A stretch of DNA of 64,000 nt from Nocardia uniformis NBRC 13702 (GCF_001613345.1 NZ_BDCE01000052.1:62001-126000); one strand, 5' to 3'; positions 20,301-27,942 are shown, counted from the stretch's first letter. Numbers and translations: made by a program. Notes: generated by a model not told the origin, from the sequence alone.

Positions 20301-21979
20301 GCGACCGGTTGCGGGCAATCCGGATCGACGGCAGCGCCGCGCATATCGAACGCGTCGGCCAACTCCCCGATGTCGCTGGCACATACCGCGATGCGATATC
20401 CGAAGTGCGCCCGGCCCCGGCCGAGGGTGAACGCGATATCCGCGAGATCCATCGAGCTGTTCCGCACGCGCCTCGCCAGCGTTCGGCACAGCTCCGACAG
20501 CGCGACCGGCGTCCGCGCCGAAACCCCGATGAGCCGACGCACCGGCTCCGCGCGCGCTACCTCGATCTCGGCAGCGCCGACCGCCGACCGCGCCGGGGTG
20601 TCGATCAGCTGCCGCGCGGCATCGGGTACCCGGTGGACGGCCGCCCGCGCCGCTCGAGCGCTCTCGGCCGCAGGCTGTTCGATACCGGAGGACCGCGGCA
20701 CGTCGGGCGCTTGCTGGATGACACAGTGGGCGTTCGCGCCGCCGAGACTGTACGAACTCACGCCCGCCAGGCGCGGCCCGGTGCTCTCCCATGGCCGCGG
20801 CCGGGTGAGGACCTCCAGTCCAGCCGCGGCCAGGTCGAGATCTCCGGTTGGACGGTGGAAGTGCAGGGAGGGGAAGAGCTGACCGTATGCGACCGACAGG
20901 ACCGCCTTCACCAGACCCGCGACACCCGCGGCGTGGTCGAGGTGGCCGATATTGGTTTTGACCGAACCGATCGGCAGTGCGGCGTCGCGATCGGCGAACG
21001 CGGTGCGCAGGCCCTCTAGTTCGACGGCGTCGCCCAGGCGGGTGGCGGAACCGTGTGCTTCGAGATAGCCGGCGGTGCGGGGGTCGACTCCCGCCTTACG
21101 CCAGGCACGGTCGATGACCTTCGCCTGCGCGGCGGCGCTGGGAGTGCTGATGGTGACGGCGGAATGGCCGTTGTGCAGGACGGCGCTGCCACGGATGACG
21201 GCGTATACCGGTGCCCGGTCGGCGCGGGCGCGTTCCAGCGTGGTCAGCAGCAATGCCGCGCCGCCCTCACCCGGCACCGTGCCGTCGGCGTCGGCGTCGA
21301 AGGCACGGACCTGGCTGCCGGCCGAGGCGATCTCGGTCATCGTCTGCACGGTCCACGCCGGAGATCCGTTGGCGCGCACACTGACTCCACCGGCCAGCGC
21401 GTAATCCGCATCGCCGTCGCGCAGTTCGCGGCAGGCGTGATGGACAGCGATGAGGGAGGCGTTGCAGCCGCTGTCGATCGCGTAGCACGGACCATCCAGC
21501 CCCAGCAGATGCGCGATCCGCGCGGGGGTGCCGAAGGGCAGATTGCCCAGCATGGCGAGCGGCCCCGGATCGACGGCCATGGCGTGGTAGCTGGGCATCG
21601 GCGCGCTGAATACCACCGCGGTCGTCGCCGAACGCAGTGTGCCGGGTGCGTATCCGGCGTCCTCGATGGCGCGGTGCGCCAGCTCCAAAGCGATCCGCTG
21701 CTGCGGATCCATCAGGGCCGCTTCACGTTTGGATAGACCGAAGAAGGCGTAGTCGAAGGTGTGGATATCGGTGAGGTGCCCCATCGGCAGGTATCGGACG
21801 CGGCGGTCCAGCGCGGTCGCCTCGACCCGGGAGTCCGGCATCGGGCCGATGGAGTCCCGTCCGGCGGCGAGATTGGCCCGGAACCCGTCGAGGTCCGTCG
21901 CGTCCGGAAAACGCACACCGATACCGATAATGGCGATGTCGTCGTCACGTAGTTCTGGTGCGGTCACGATGTCCTTCAC
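17300..21979 (-). CDS. Hybrid PKS/NRPS: KS - vestigial AT - carrier - C - partial C (1559 aa)
   Basis: The ketosynthase occupies residues 15-430. The nucleophile Cys (about 173) sits in DSGCNASL instead of the usual DTACSSSL; the two histidines are present in EAHGSAT (about 307) and KTNIGHLDHA (about 344). Residues 490-800 keep the outline of a linker plus acyltransferase, but the GHSxG serine motif is replaced by SGGAS (about 660) and the region is short, so AT activity is unlikely. A carrier with GGNSI (Ser about 848) follows, then a condensation domain with HHCVTDG (about 1042). The last 160 residues look like the C-terminal part of another C domain without its active site. An 8-residue tandem repeat sits near 1273. 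GTG start at 21979 overlaps the A-T gene stop. The extender must come from elsewhere, plausibly the discrete ACP of this operon (inference). Confidence 0.93.
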   Translation of the reverse strand: MKDIVTAPELRDDDIAIIGIGVRFPDATDLDGFRANLAAGRDSIGPMPDSRVEATALDRRVRYLPMGHLTDIHTFDYAFFGLSKREAALMDPQQRIALELAHRAIEDAGYAPGTLRSATTAVVFSAPMPSYHAMAVDPGPLAMLGNLPFGTPARIAHLLGLDGPCYAIDSGCNASLIAVHHACRELRDGDADYALAGGVSVRANGSPAWTVQTMTEIASAGSQVRAFDADADGTVPGEGGAALLLTTLERARADRAPVYAVIRGSAVLHNGHSAVTISTPSAAAQAKVIDRAWRKAGVDPRTAGYLEAHGSATRLGDAVELEGLRTAFADRDAALPIGSVKTNIGHLDHAAGVAGLVKAVLSVAYGQLFPSLHFHRPTGDLDLAAAGLEVLTRPRPWESTGPRLAGVSSYSLGGANAHCVIQQAPDVPRSSGIEQPAAESARAARAAVHRVPDAARQLIDTPARSAVGAAEIEVARAEPVRRLIGVSARTPVALSELCRTLARRVRNSSMDLADIAFTLGRGRAHFGYRIAVCASDIGELADAFDMRGAAVDPDCPQPVAPRVALLLSPGALPVGPAERVAERPGRPSAAPVAGIQPSDMSSETSSDDERAGLPRTSDVPAFDVPLPEQLPATGVIADVLAGQLAVHDRLRAGGIRYAAILSGGASKYLARFLLGSREPVDAADLAAAAATPAVNRSRLLAAAESLLRDGAVVFVDPSPDGILGRFLAEDLASRDDAEVLFGSAASAGSLGILGGLYERGVDLDWAQVPAGDGWRVRLPGHPLHGTRCWVELPGSTQPAELAPATASSESREPGVPSDATDWLCAVLRELLHAETEIGPDDDYFDVGGNSIIAVQLVERVEETFGFRPKLLDVYERPTVADFAELLRAGSRPAADEASPHGLPPITRTDELVMSPGQERMWFHHQLVPDTTLYNYPVVNVLRGPIDVDAVKGTFEDFAERHEPLRYNLVEADGMPAVRVRPALGEFFRVVDVSGESDRVGIARELIARAAVRPFDLARDPLVRVLVVTLAPDTHVLQVVCHHCVTDGQTPGILAREIPVLYAARQEGRTAELEPLAIRYRDYARWHRGLLDSGALDHELDYWVHTLRDAPKLRLPTDFPRPPRKTFAGELAPFTVPATLLAAARTVAKRESVSLFVVLLAAFYLLLARRSGQRDLVIGTPTTGRTRRELDGLIGFFNSTVALRANLSGPATLGDLLERVRAIVLGALENQEIPFERVVHALDDQRDLSRTPVFDVLYVHQDLTSTGAANRLGTGAANRLGGGAANPFGGGETEFFDLEHSIHNAFGGLPPGTAKFDLSLITYDRSDGHDMLACFEYSTELFTQRTAAGFAAAYLEILTEVVVASARDRSIEELVVATPSPASTGASEYAVALDIPMDRPRGSAAAGYSPGAVRERLDTVPGDADVFAAWVALLSWYSGSDEVTVGLPTGVARLDLADEPAGAELRERAAAALAAPVGPVGAEAIRFGDFRPEITELALHRPEGDRAVLELAYATELFDESTARQMLTDLIRLLRGLLETPEDPVPDIAVRSIAEAEVTR
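18124..18195 (-). repeat. Three tandem copies of a 24-bp unit inside the PKS/NRPS C domain
   Basis: Units begin at 18124, 18148 and 18172 and are nearly identical (each starts gattggccgcacc). They are in frame and encode a GAANRLGG-like octapeptide three times in a loop of the condensation domain. Length variation between strains by slippage is expected, without loss of frame. Confidence 0.85.
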
Positions 21980-23814
21980 ACCTCGAATGCCAGGGGAATG
22001 TCCGCCGCGGGTGCGGATTCGGCGGGCTGCGCCGGATCGGGCAGCGCGGCCGCCTGCGCGGCCACGGTGTCGAGATCGAACAGCAGGCCCACCGAGATGC
22101 CGCCCGGCCAGCGCGCCTCCAGGCGCATGTGCAGGGCGACCACGCGATGCGAGTTGCCACCCACATCGAGAAAGCGGTCCTCGCGGACGAATTCGTCGTG
22201 CAGCAGCACCTCCGACCAGATCTCCGCGATCGCGCGCTCGGTGTCGGTCCAGCCGTCCCGCGAGACCGACTGGCGGTCCACGGATTCGGTCAGCAGGGCG
22301 CGCAGGACCGCCTCGTCGAGTTTGCTGCTGCCCGCCGCGATGGGGAGCGCGGCGATGGTCACGAACCGCGCCGGAACCGCCTCGGGCAGCACGCGTCCAG
22401 CGCAGAACTCGGCCAGTACGCTCGGCGGCGGCGGGACCGCCCCGTCGTCGACCGGCACCCAGAACGCGGCCAGGTACACCGTGTCGTCGACATCGAGGAC
22501 AGGCAGGACGACCGCTTCGCGAACGGCGGGATGGGCTTCCAGTACCGCCTCCACCGCGTCACGTTCGATGCGAACGCCGCGGACCTTCACCTGACTGTCG
22601 GCGCGGCCGTGGAATTCGATATCGCCCTGGGCATCCGCGCGAGCGAGATCGCCGGTGCGGTACATGCGAGCGCCCGGTTCGGTGGCGAACGGATCGGCCA
22701 CGAATCGGGCCGCGGTCAGCCCGGGACGAGCCGCGTAACCATCGGTGATCTGCCCGCCGCCGAGATACAGGTCGCCGCGGTCGCCACGGCGGACCGGACG
22801 CAGCCGCTCGTCGAGCAGATGCGCCGTACTGCCCGCGGTCGGCTTGCCGATCGGCACGACCGACCGCGCCAGGTCCGAGACACCATGGACGATGCAGGTG
22901 ACGGTGGCTTCGGTGGGGCCGTATTCGTTCTGCAGCGCCGCGGCGGGCAGCACCTCGCGGTGCTCGTCCACCAGGCGCGCCGGGAGCGCTTCCCCGGCCA
23001 GGGTCACCATGCGCAATGTCGGTCGCAGGTCGGCCAGCCGCGGCAGCAGCAGCCGATAGAACGACGGTGTCGCGACGAAATGCGATACCCGGTAGCGGCG
23101 TGCGAGTTCGGCGACGGCATCCACATCACGCAGCATTCGGGCATCGGGGAGCACGCTGGTGCCGCCGACCGTGAGCGCCCAGACCATGGCCATCAGGGAG
23201 CCGTCCCAGATCAGCCGCATGGACGAGAAGGCGACCAGTTCACCATCGGTGTGCGAGTAATTCCGGGAACCGATGAGGGTGGCGAGGTTCGCGCGCGATA
23301 CGACCACGACCTTCGGTGCTCCCGTGGAGCCGGAGGTGGTGATGGCATAGGCGGGTGCCCGCGGGGGCGGCGGGCCGGGCAGCGCGACCTGCGGTGGATC
23401 CGCCTGCGCGGCGATATCGATCAGTGCCGGACCGCCCGTCGCGTCCGCCAGCGCCGCCGCCGTGCCGCCCGGGGTGAGCCGGTCGCGCCCGTCGATGACC
23501 ACCGCCGCACAGTCCAGCGCCTCCAACACCGCACCGAGAGCGGCCTCGCCACCGTGACCGGGTTCGATGACGCACCACGCCGCGGCAGCACGCTGGGCCG
23601 CGATCATGCCGATCACGGTGTCCAGATTCTGTTGCTGGTAGACGATGACCGTCTGTCCGGGGCGCACCCCGTTCGCCACCAGGCGGCACGCGAGAGTCGA
23701 TGTCGCGGTGTCGAGTTCGCGGTAGGTGACGGAGCGCTCCCCCACCACCAGGGCAATGCGGTCGGGCACCCGATCGACCTGGCGCAGCAGACCGGTCAGC
23801 AGATCCTGTCTCAT
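21976..23814 (-). CDS. Free-standing adenylation-carrier didomain protein (A-T, 612 aa)
   Basis: Activates an acid as acyl-AMP and loads it on its own carrier domain. A-domain core motifs: TTSGSTGAPKVVVVS near residue 163, NEYGPTEATV, MYRTGDLAR, and a lysine in GSSKLD at the A10 position. Carrier Ser is in VGGNSH (about 552). By-eye specificity residues read D-G-M-V-T-A-E-V-T, which matches no common amino-acid code that I know. The ATG at 23814 overlaps the TGA of the fkbH-like gene (ATGA); an in-frame extension to 24183 exists, but its sequence is an antisense shadow of that gene. With no C domain of its own and a position just before the KS-T-C protein, it may be the loading module. No MbtH-like protein is seen in the window. 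Confidence 0.92.
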   Translation of the reverse strand: MRQDLLTGLLRQVDRVPDRIALVVGERSVTYRELDTATSTLACRLVANGVRPGQTVIVYQQQNLDTVIGMIAAQRAAAAWCVIEPGHGGEAALGAVLEALDCAAVVIDGRDRLTPGGTAAALADATGGPALIDIAAQADPPQVALPGPPPPRAPAYAITTSGSTGAPKVVVVSRANLATLIGSRNYSHTDGELVAFSSMRLIWDGSLMAMVWALTVGGTSVLPDARMLRDVDAVAELARRYRVSHFVATPSFYRLLLPRLADLRPTLRMVTLAGEALPARLVDEHREVLPAAALQNEYGPTEATVTCIVHGVSDLARSVVPIGKPTAGSTAHLLDERLRPVRRGDRGDLYLGGGQITDGYAARPGLTAARFVADPFATEPGARMYRTGDLARADAQGDIEFHGRADSQVKVRGVRIERDAVEAVLEAHPAVREAVVLPVLDVDDTVYLAAFWVPVDDGAVPPPPSVLAEFCAGRVLPEAVPARFVTIAALPIAAGSSKLDEAVLRALLTESVDRQSVSRDGWTDTERAIAEIWSEVLLHDEFVREDRFLDVGGNSHRVVALHMRLEARWPGGISVGLLFDLDTVAAQAAALPDPAQPAESAPAADIPLAFEV

Positions 23815-24833
23815 CGGACCACCTCGACATGTCCGGTGCCGCTGATGTTCTCGGCCGGAACGGAGCAGGCGAGCAGGACACGGTCCCCCGCTGTCTCGAC
23901 CACCTCGAAGCCCGCGAAGCGCAACGTCACGAGCATGACCCGATTCAGTGATGTGGCAACGAATTCCGCCGCCGGACGTAGATCCGCCGCATGCGCGCGC
24001 CGCACCACTTCGGCGATGAACGCCGTCCCGACGCCGCGCGACATGACCCGGCACGACATGAGCAGCAGGAGTAGGACCGAATCGGAGCCGCGCTCTTCGG
24101 TCACCGCCAACCCGATCGTGCCGTAACCGCCGAAACGGTCGGTGAGAGAGGCGACGAGCACCGCGTGGCGCGGCGAGGCGCACAGGGCCCGCAGTTCGTC
24201 GAGATCGAAAGTGGCACCGGTGGTATTGAGCTGGTGGGTACGTTCGGTCAACTCGTGGGCGCGCACCAGATCCGCCTCGGTGGCTTCGCGCACGGTCATC
24301 ACCAGGTCCAGCGAGGCGAGGAAATCCGCGTCCGAGCCGCTGAATTCGGCCTGCGATGCCACGCGCTCGCGCTCCGCGCGATACAGCGACCGACGCTGCC
24401 GGGCCTCGGAAGTCGCTGCGGCGGGCGCGAACTCGGGTAGATCCGACAGTTCGGCGATTCGATCGGCCGAATAGCAGCGGACCTCCGGGAAGGCTGTGGC
24501 CACCTCGGCCAGCTCGGCCGGATCGTTGTCGACGAAGGCGATGGTGTCGCGACCGATATTCAAGAAGTCCGCGATCCGGCGGATGGCTTCGGACTTGGGG
24601 CCCCAGCTGACCTCGATGGCCGAGAACATGTCCTCGATACCGTGCGCGCGCAGATGCGACGTGGCGGCGGCCGCCTCGCCGCGACTGGCGACCGCGTGCA
24701 GGATGCCGCGTTCATCCAGGGTTCTGATCGCGTGCAAGGCTTCGGGTTTCGGTGAGCCGCCGTCGGACTCCAGGACGACGCCGGGCCACACCGTATCGTC
24801 GAGATCCCAGACCAGACACTTGACGGTCGTCAT
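23811..24833 (-). CDS. fkbH: FkbH-like HAD-superfamily glyceryl transferase (340 aa)
   Basis: FkbH-type enzymes take the glyceryl group of 1,3-bisphosphoglycerate, dephosphorylate it and place it on an ACP. The HAD motif I is near the N-terminus (CLVWDLDDTVW) with both aspartates present. FVDNDP corresponds to the later HAD acidic motif, and the C-terminal half is the GNAT-like domain typical of the family (FGGYGTIGLAV). ATG at 24833 is preferred because GGAGG lies 5 nt upstream; a GTG one codon earlier is too close to it. It abuts the KASIII-like gene stop (TGATG). With the ACP, acyl-CoA dehydrogenase and 3-hydroxyacyl dehydrogenase of the same operon it forms the known extender-unit set; the fkbG O-methyltransferase is not seen in the window. 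Confidence 0.92.
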   Translation of the reverse strand: MTTVKCLVWDLDDTVWPGVVLESDGGSPKPEALHAIRTLDERGILHAVASRGEAAAATSHLRAHGIEDMFSAIEVSWGPKSEAIRRIADFLNIGRDTIAFVDNDPAELAEVATAFPEVRCYSADRIAELSDLPEFAPAAATSEARQRRSLYRAERERVASQAEFSGSDADFLASLDLVMTVREATEADLVRAHELTERTHQLNTTGATFDLDELRALCASPRHAVLVASLTDRFGGYGTIGLAVTEERGSDSVLLLLLMSCRVMSRGVGTAFIAEVVRRAHAADLRPAAEFVATSLNRVMLVTLRFAGFEVVETAGDRVLLACSVPAENISGTGHVEVVR

Positions 24834-25801
24834 CACACCCTCCGCAACAGGCCGGCGCTCCAGGCGGCGACCGGGCTGCTGTTCAGCAGCAGCGCGTAGG
24901 CACCGGTCGCACGCGTGGCCGCCGCGGCCTCCAGATTGACCAGCATGTCCATCGACCCCAGGTGGCCGTAGTCCGCGAGATTGGCGCGGCAGACCTCGTC
25001 GACCGGGCGGTCGAGCGCCTCCTCCCAGAAGGCGAAAGCACCGGCTGACAGGTTCTGCATGAGGACCGGACCCACCGCGTCATCGGGAAGTTCATTGCGG
25101 CGCAGCAGTTCCGGAATGATCGTGTCGAATCGTTTCTTGCTCTCGACGGCGAGCCGGAACGAGTAGGTGGACTCGTCGGAACACTCCTCGACCCAGGCGT
25201 CGGAGTCGTTATCGCGGTAGTCGATACGGAACAGGTCCGCGTATTTGCCCTCGCTACGCACGATCTGGTCGACGAACTCCCAGCGACCCGGACCGGTGGT
25301 GGTGATCAACAGCGCGGCCGCTCCGTCACCCAGCAGTGTCATGGGAGCCCGATAGCGGTTGCGGGTGGGTGTCTTGGCCGCGGTGACCACGAGGACATTG
25401 CGACAGTGGGCGTCGGCGCGGACCAGGCCAGCGGCGAGAGTGAGTGCGGCGGAGACGGATACGCAACCGAGATCCCCGACCGCCGCGGTGAAGGCGCGGG
25501 TCGCGCCGATCCGGTGTTGCAGCCGGGTCGCCTCCGAGGCGAGCAGGTACTGCGGCGCGCGTCCGGTGACCAGCAAAAGCGCATCCAGCTCGGCTTCGTC
25601 CAGCGCTATCCGCGCCGCCTCGGCGGCGAGATCGATCTCGGTCATGGTGTCGGCGGTGCGCACCGTGTCGATACCCAGTGCCAATGCGTGTTCGCGGCGG
25701 TTCGCGGGGAGATCGGCCAATTCCGCCAGCGTGGCGACCTCGACCGTGTGTTCCGGGAACCAGGTCGCGACCGGACCCAGGAGTATGCGGTCGTACGTCA
25801 T
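24833..25801 (-). CDS. KASIII-like ketosynthase/acyltransferase (322 aa)
   Basis: FabH/KASIII fold, normal length. The nucleophile Cys is in GDLGCVSVSAAL (about residue 113). The catalytic His region of FabH (HQAN) reads MQNLSAG, so the first histidine is missing, and the Asn region reads YGHLGSMD. Such changes are common in KASIII-like enzymes that transfer acyl groups instead of doing a decarboxylative condensation. In tetronate pathways a KASIII-like enzyme works with FkbH and an ACP; in other pathways KASIII homologues move malonyl-type groups between carriers. Either role fits here. ATG at 25801 overlaps the stop of the acyl-CoA dehydrogenase gene (ATGA). Confidence 0.85.
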   Translation of the reverse strand: MTYDRILLGPVATWFPEHTVEVATLAELADLPANRREHALALGIDTVRTADTMTEIDLAAEAARIALDEAELDALLLVTGRAPQYLLASEATRLQHRIGATRAFTAAVGDLGCVSVSAALTLAAGLVRADAHCRNVLVVTAAKTPTRNRYRAPMTLLGDGAAALLITTTGPGRWEFVDQIVRSEGKYADLFRIDYRDNDSDAWVEECSDESTYSFRLAVESKKRFDTIIPELLRRNELPDDAVGPVLMQNLSAGAFAFWEEALDRPVDEVCRANLADYGHLGSMDMLVNLEAAAATRATGAYALLLNSSPVAAWSAGLLRRV

Positions 25802-26892
25802 CGCGCACCCCGAACAATATGCTCACCCATGGTCACCTCGGCGACCTCCTGCGCTCCCTCGATGATTTGCATGACCTTGGCGTCGCGATAGAACCGGCCG
25901 ATCCGGCTGTCCGGTGCGCAACCCGCCGCGCCGAGCACCCGCACGGCACGTTCACTCACCGCGGCCGCGGCACCGGCGGCGGCGTACTTGGCGGCAATGG
26001 TGGCGATCAGTGCCTCCGGCGATCCGGCGATCCGCGCATCGGCCGCGCGTTCGCACAGCGCCTGTGCGCCTTCCACCTCCACCCAGCTGCGACCGAGCGT
26101 GGCGCGGATCAGCTGGTGTTCGGCCAGTACGGTGCCGCCCTGGACGCGGGTGACGGTATGGGCGGCCGCATCATCGAGGCAGGCGCGGGCGAGCCCGACA
26201 CACCCCCAGCCGACGGTGTAGCGGCCGTGGTCGAGTGCGGTGCCGATGACATGGGAGAGGCCGAATCCCGGCGGTGCGATCAGCTGGGTGGCTGGAATGC
26301 GCACGCGGTCGAACCGAACGGTCGCCAACCGAGCGCCGCGCAGCCCGAGACCACTCTCGGCCGGTTCCACCTCGACACCCGGACGGTCCCGATCCACCAG
26401 GGCGGCGCACAGGCCGCCCGGCGCTCGGCCGAGCACGAGGTAGACGTCCGCGCGCTGACCGAATGTCACCCACAGTTTCGTGCCCGATACCAGGAAGTCC
26501 GTGCCGTCGGACTCGAAAGCCGCAGCGACAGCGGATAATTCGGTGCCGGCCCCGGCTTCGGTAGCCGCCAGCGCGGCGACGACGGCGCCGGAGTTGAGCC
26601 GGGGCAGCCACTCCGCGCGCTGCGCGACCGTACCCCAGCGGTCCACCGCGGCGGCGACCATCCCGTGCACCGTCAGCAGCGAACGCAGGCTGGTGCACAC
26701 GTATCCGAGCGTCTCGGCCAGTCGCCCCAGCTCCAGGGCATCGAGTTCGGCACCACCGAAAGCGGCAGGACGGTCCGCACCCAGCAGTCCGCCCCGGGCC
26801 GCCATGTCGATCGTGTCATCAGGTAGGCCATCGCGATCCCAACCCACCGCATCCGAAGCCGCGGCGGCTACGAGGTCGTCCACCTCGATCAC
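25798..26892 (-). CDS. Acyl-CoA dehydrogenase family protein (FkbI-like, 364 aa)
   Basis: Flavin-dependent acyl-CoA/acyl-ACP dehydrogenase fold. Seen: the N-terminal helical domain, the middle beta domain (ATEAGAGTEL, SGTKLWVTFG) and the C-terminal helix bundle ending in IEGAQEV, where the family usually has its GTNE/catalytic Glu region. In extender-unit operons FkbI oxidises the ACP-bound aldehyde or alcohol towards the malonyl level; this assignment is from context. GTG at 26892 overlaps the ACP gene stop (GTGA) and the gene ends overlapping the KASIII-like start. A second, unrelated acyl-CoA dehydrogenase lies at 29245 on the other strand. Confidence 0.88.
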   Translation of the reverse strand: MIEVDDLVAAAASDAVGWDRDGLPDDTIDMAARGGLLGADRPAAFGGAELDALELGRLAETLGYVCTSLRSLLTVHGMVAAAVDRWGTVAQRAEWLPRLNSGAVVAALAATEAGAGTELSAVAAAFESDGTDFLVSGTKLWVTFGQRADVYLVLGRAPGGLCAALVDRDRPGVEVEPAESGLGLRGARLATVRFDRVRIPATQLIAPPGFGLSHVIGTALDHGRYTVGWGCVGLARACLDDAAAHTVTRVQGGTVLAEHQLIRATLGRSWVEVEGAQALCERAADARIAGSPEALIATIAAKYAAAGAAAAVSERAVRVLGAAGCAPDSRIGRFYRDAKVMQIIEGAQEVAEVTMGEHIVRGAR

Positions 26893-27173
26893 GAGCGACT
26901 GTCCCCGCCCCGCTTGCGTTCGATGAACGCGGCTGCCCGCGACGCACTTCGAAAGTTGTCGAGCTCGAGATCCTCGACATCGACCGAGATCCCGTAGTTC
27001 TTCTCCACGTGCACGACGATCTCGAGCGCGCGCAGCGAATTCACCAGCCCGAGTGCGAAAATATCGTCATCGGGCGCCAATTCGCTCTCGGCCATCGTTC
27101 CGAAGTAGGACAGCAACTCCGTCGTCAACTCCGCACGCTGCGGCACGACCTGCTCCAGGTCCTTCACACACAT
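26889..27173 (-). CDS. Discrete acyl carrier protein (FkbJ-like, 94 aa)
   Basis: Single carrier domain. The phosphopantetheine Ser is in LGLVNSLRALE (about residue 45), a context typical of FkbJ-type ACPs, followed by the acidic helix region VDVEDLELDNF. ATG at 27173 is chosen because GAGAGGGA stands directly upstream and the sequence before it has no ACP similarity; a GTG two codons later is an alternative. It is the first gene of the operon and probably carries the glyceryl/hydroxymalonyl unit. Its stop overlaps the start of the acyl-CoA dehydrogenase gene. Confidence 0.9.
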   Translation of the reverse strand: MCVKDLEQVVPQRAELTTELLSYFGTMAESELAPDDDIFALGLVNSLRALEIVVHVEKNYGISVDVEDLELDNFRSASRAAAFIERKRGGDSRS

Positions 27174-27282
27174 TCCCTCTCGCCGTGACGATGCGGCGAC
27201 CTCCGCCCACGACCGCACCGCGTAGACCACGACACCATGGCGGGTTATCGCGAACAAGCCCCTGGTTTCACGGGCGGTCGGC

Positions 27283-27300
27283 GAACCGCCAGAGATTCCA
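27283..27300. promoter_or_regulatory. Inverted repeat upstream of the biosynthetic operon
   Basis: A perfect 6-bp inverted repeat (ggcggt, 6-nt spacer, accgcc) about 110 bp before the ACP start, between the operon and the divergent secreted-protein gene. It could be an operator, or a chance match in GC-rich DNA. The operon promoter itself was not identified with confidence. Confidence 0.3.
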
Positions 27301-27330
27301 ATTCCCTTGCCTGCCCGAGGAACCGGGGTC

Positions 27331-27359
27331 TTGCACAGAGATCGATCAGGGGCTAAAGA
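27331..27359 (+). promoter_or_regulatory. Predicted sigma70-type promoter for a leaderless mRNA
   Basis: ttgcac (27331-27336), a 17-bp spacer and taaaga (27354-27359) form a good -35/-10 pair. The expected start point, about 7 nt on, falls at 27366-27368, right at the ATG of the secreted-protein gene, which has no Shine-Dalgarno sequence. Confidence 0.55.
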
Positions 27360-27367
27360 TCTTGATC

Positions 27368-27799
27368 ATGGCCATTCGACGACTTCCCCTCATTACCGCC
27401 GCCATCAGCTCGGCCACCGCGCTCGGTTTCCTCTCGGGCACCACCGCGACCGCGACACCGCCGCTCGCACCCCCGGTGATGGAAGAGGTGTTCGCGGTGA
27501 CCGGAACGGTGTCGGCGAAGTTCCACAATCCGAACGACACGGGAGTGTGCTGGGTTTACAACGACGCGACCGGTGAGATCTTCGGCGGCCACAACCCGAC
27601 GTCCTTCGCCCCCGCCGGCGGCCTGATGATCCAGACGTCACTGGGCAACGGACAACTCCCTGCGGGCACGATGCGGGTACGCGGCGCGTGCGCGTTCGAG
27701 CCGCCGTCAGGCGGGGCCGACCACAGTTCGATCACCGACGTGTACATCGTCGAACTTCCCGTCAACCCCCACGCCACGTCGACCGGCAGCTTCGGCTGA
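27368..27799 (+). CDS. Small secreted protein of unknown function (143 aa)
   Basis: I do not recognise the family. The N-terminus is a typical Sec signal peptide: Arg-Arg at positions 4-5, a hydrophobic stretch and a likely cleavage after the alanine/threonine-rich segment near residues 28-32. The mature part (about 110 aa) has two cysteines, at VCWVYND and GACAFEP, which may pair, and reads as a small beta-rich domain. The ATG at 27368 is chosen because the signal peptide begins there and the predicted promoter places the transcript start at this codon. It is divergent from the NRPS operon; no functional link is evident. Confidence 0.75.
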   Translation: MAIRRLPLITAAISSATALGFLSGTTATATPPLAPPVMEEVFAVTGTVSAKFHNPNDTGVCWVYNDATGEIFGGHNPTSFAPAGGLMIQTSLGNGQLPAGTMRVRGACAFEPPSGGADHSSITDVYIVELPVNPHATSTGSFG

Positions 27800-27942
27800 C
27801 CCACTCGGTGCCCCGACCGGCCGGACCGGGCCGGTCGCGGCGCCGCCGAACTGGCGTCGAGGCGGCCCCCGAGGTGAGCGTCGAACCCGAGGGAGCTTGC
27901 GGGGCAGGTCCGCAGGGTGGACGTACGAACTGCCGGAAATGC

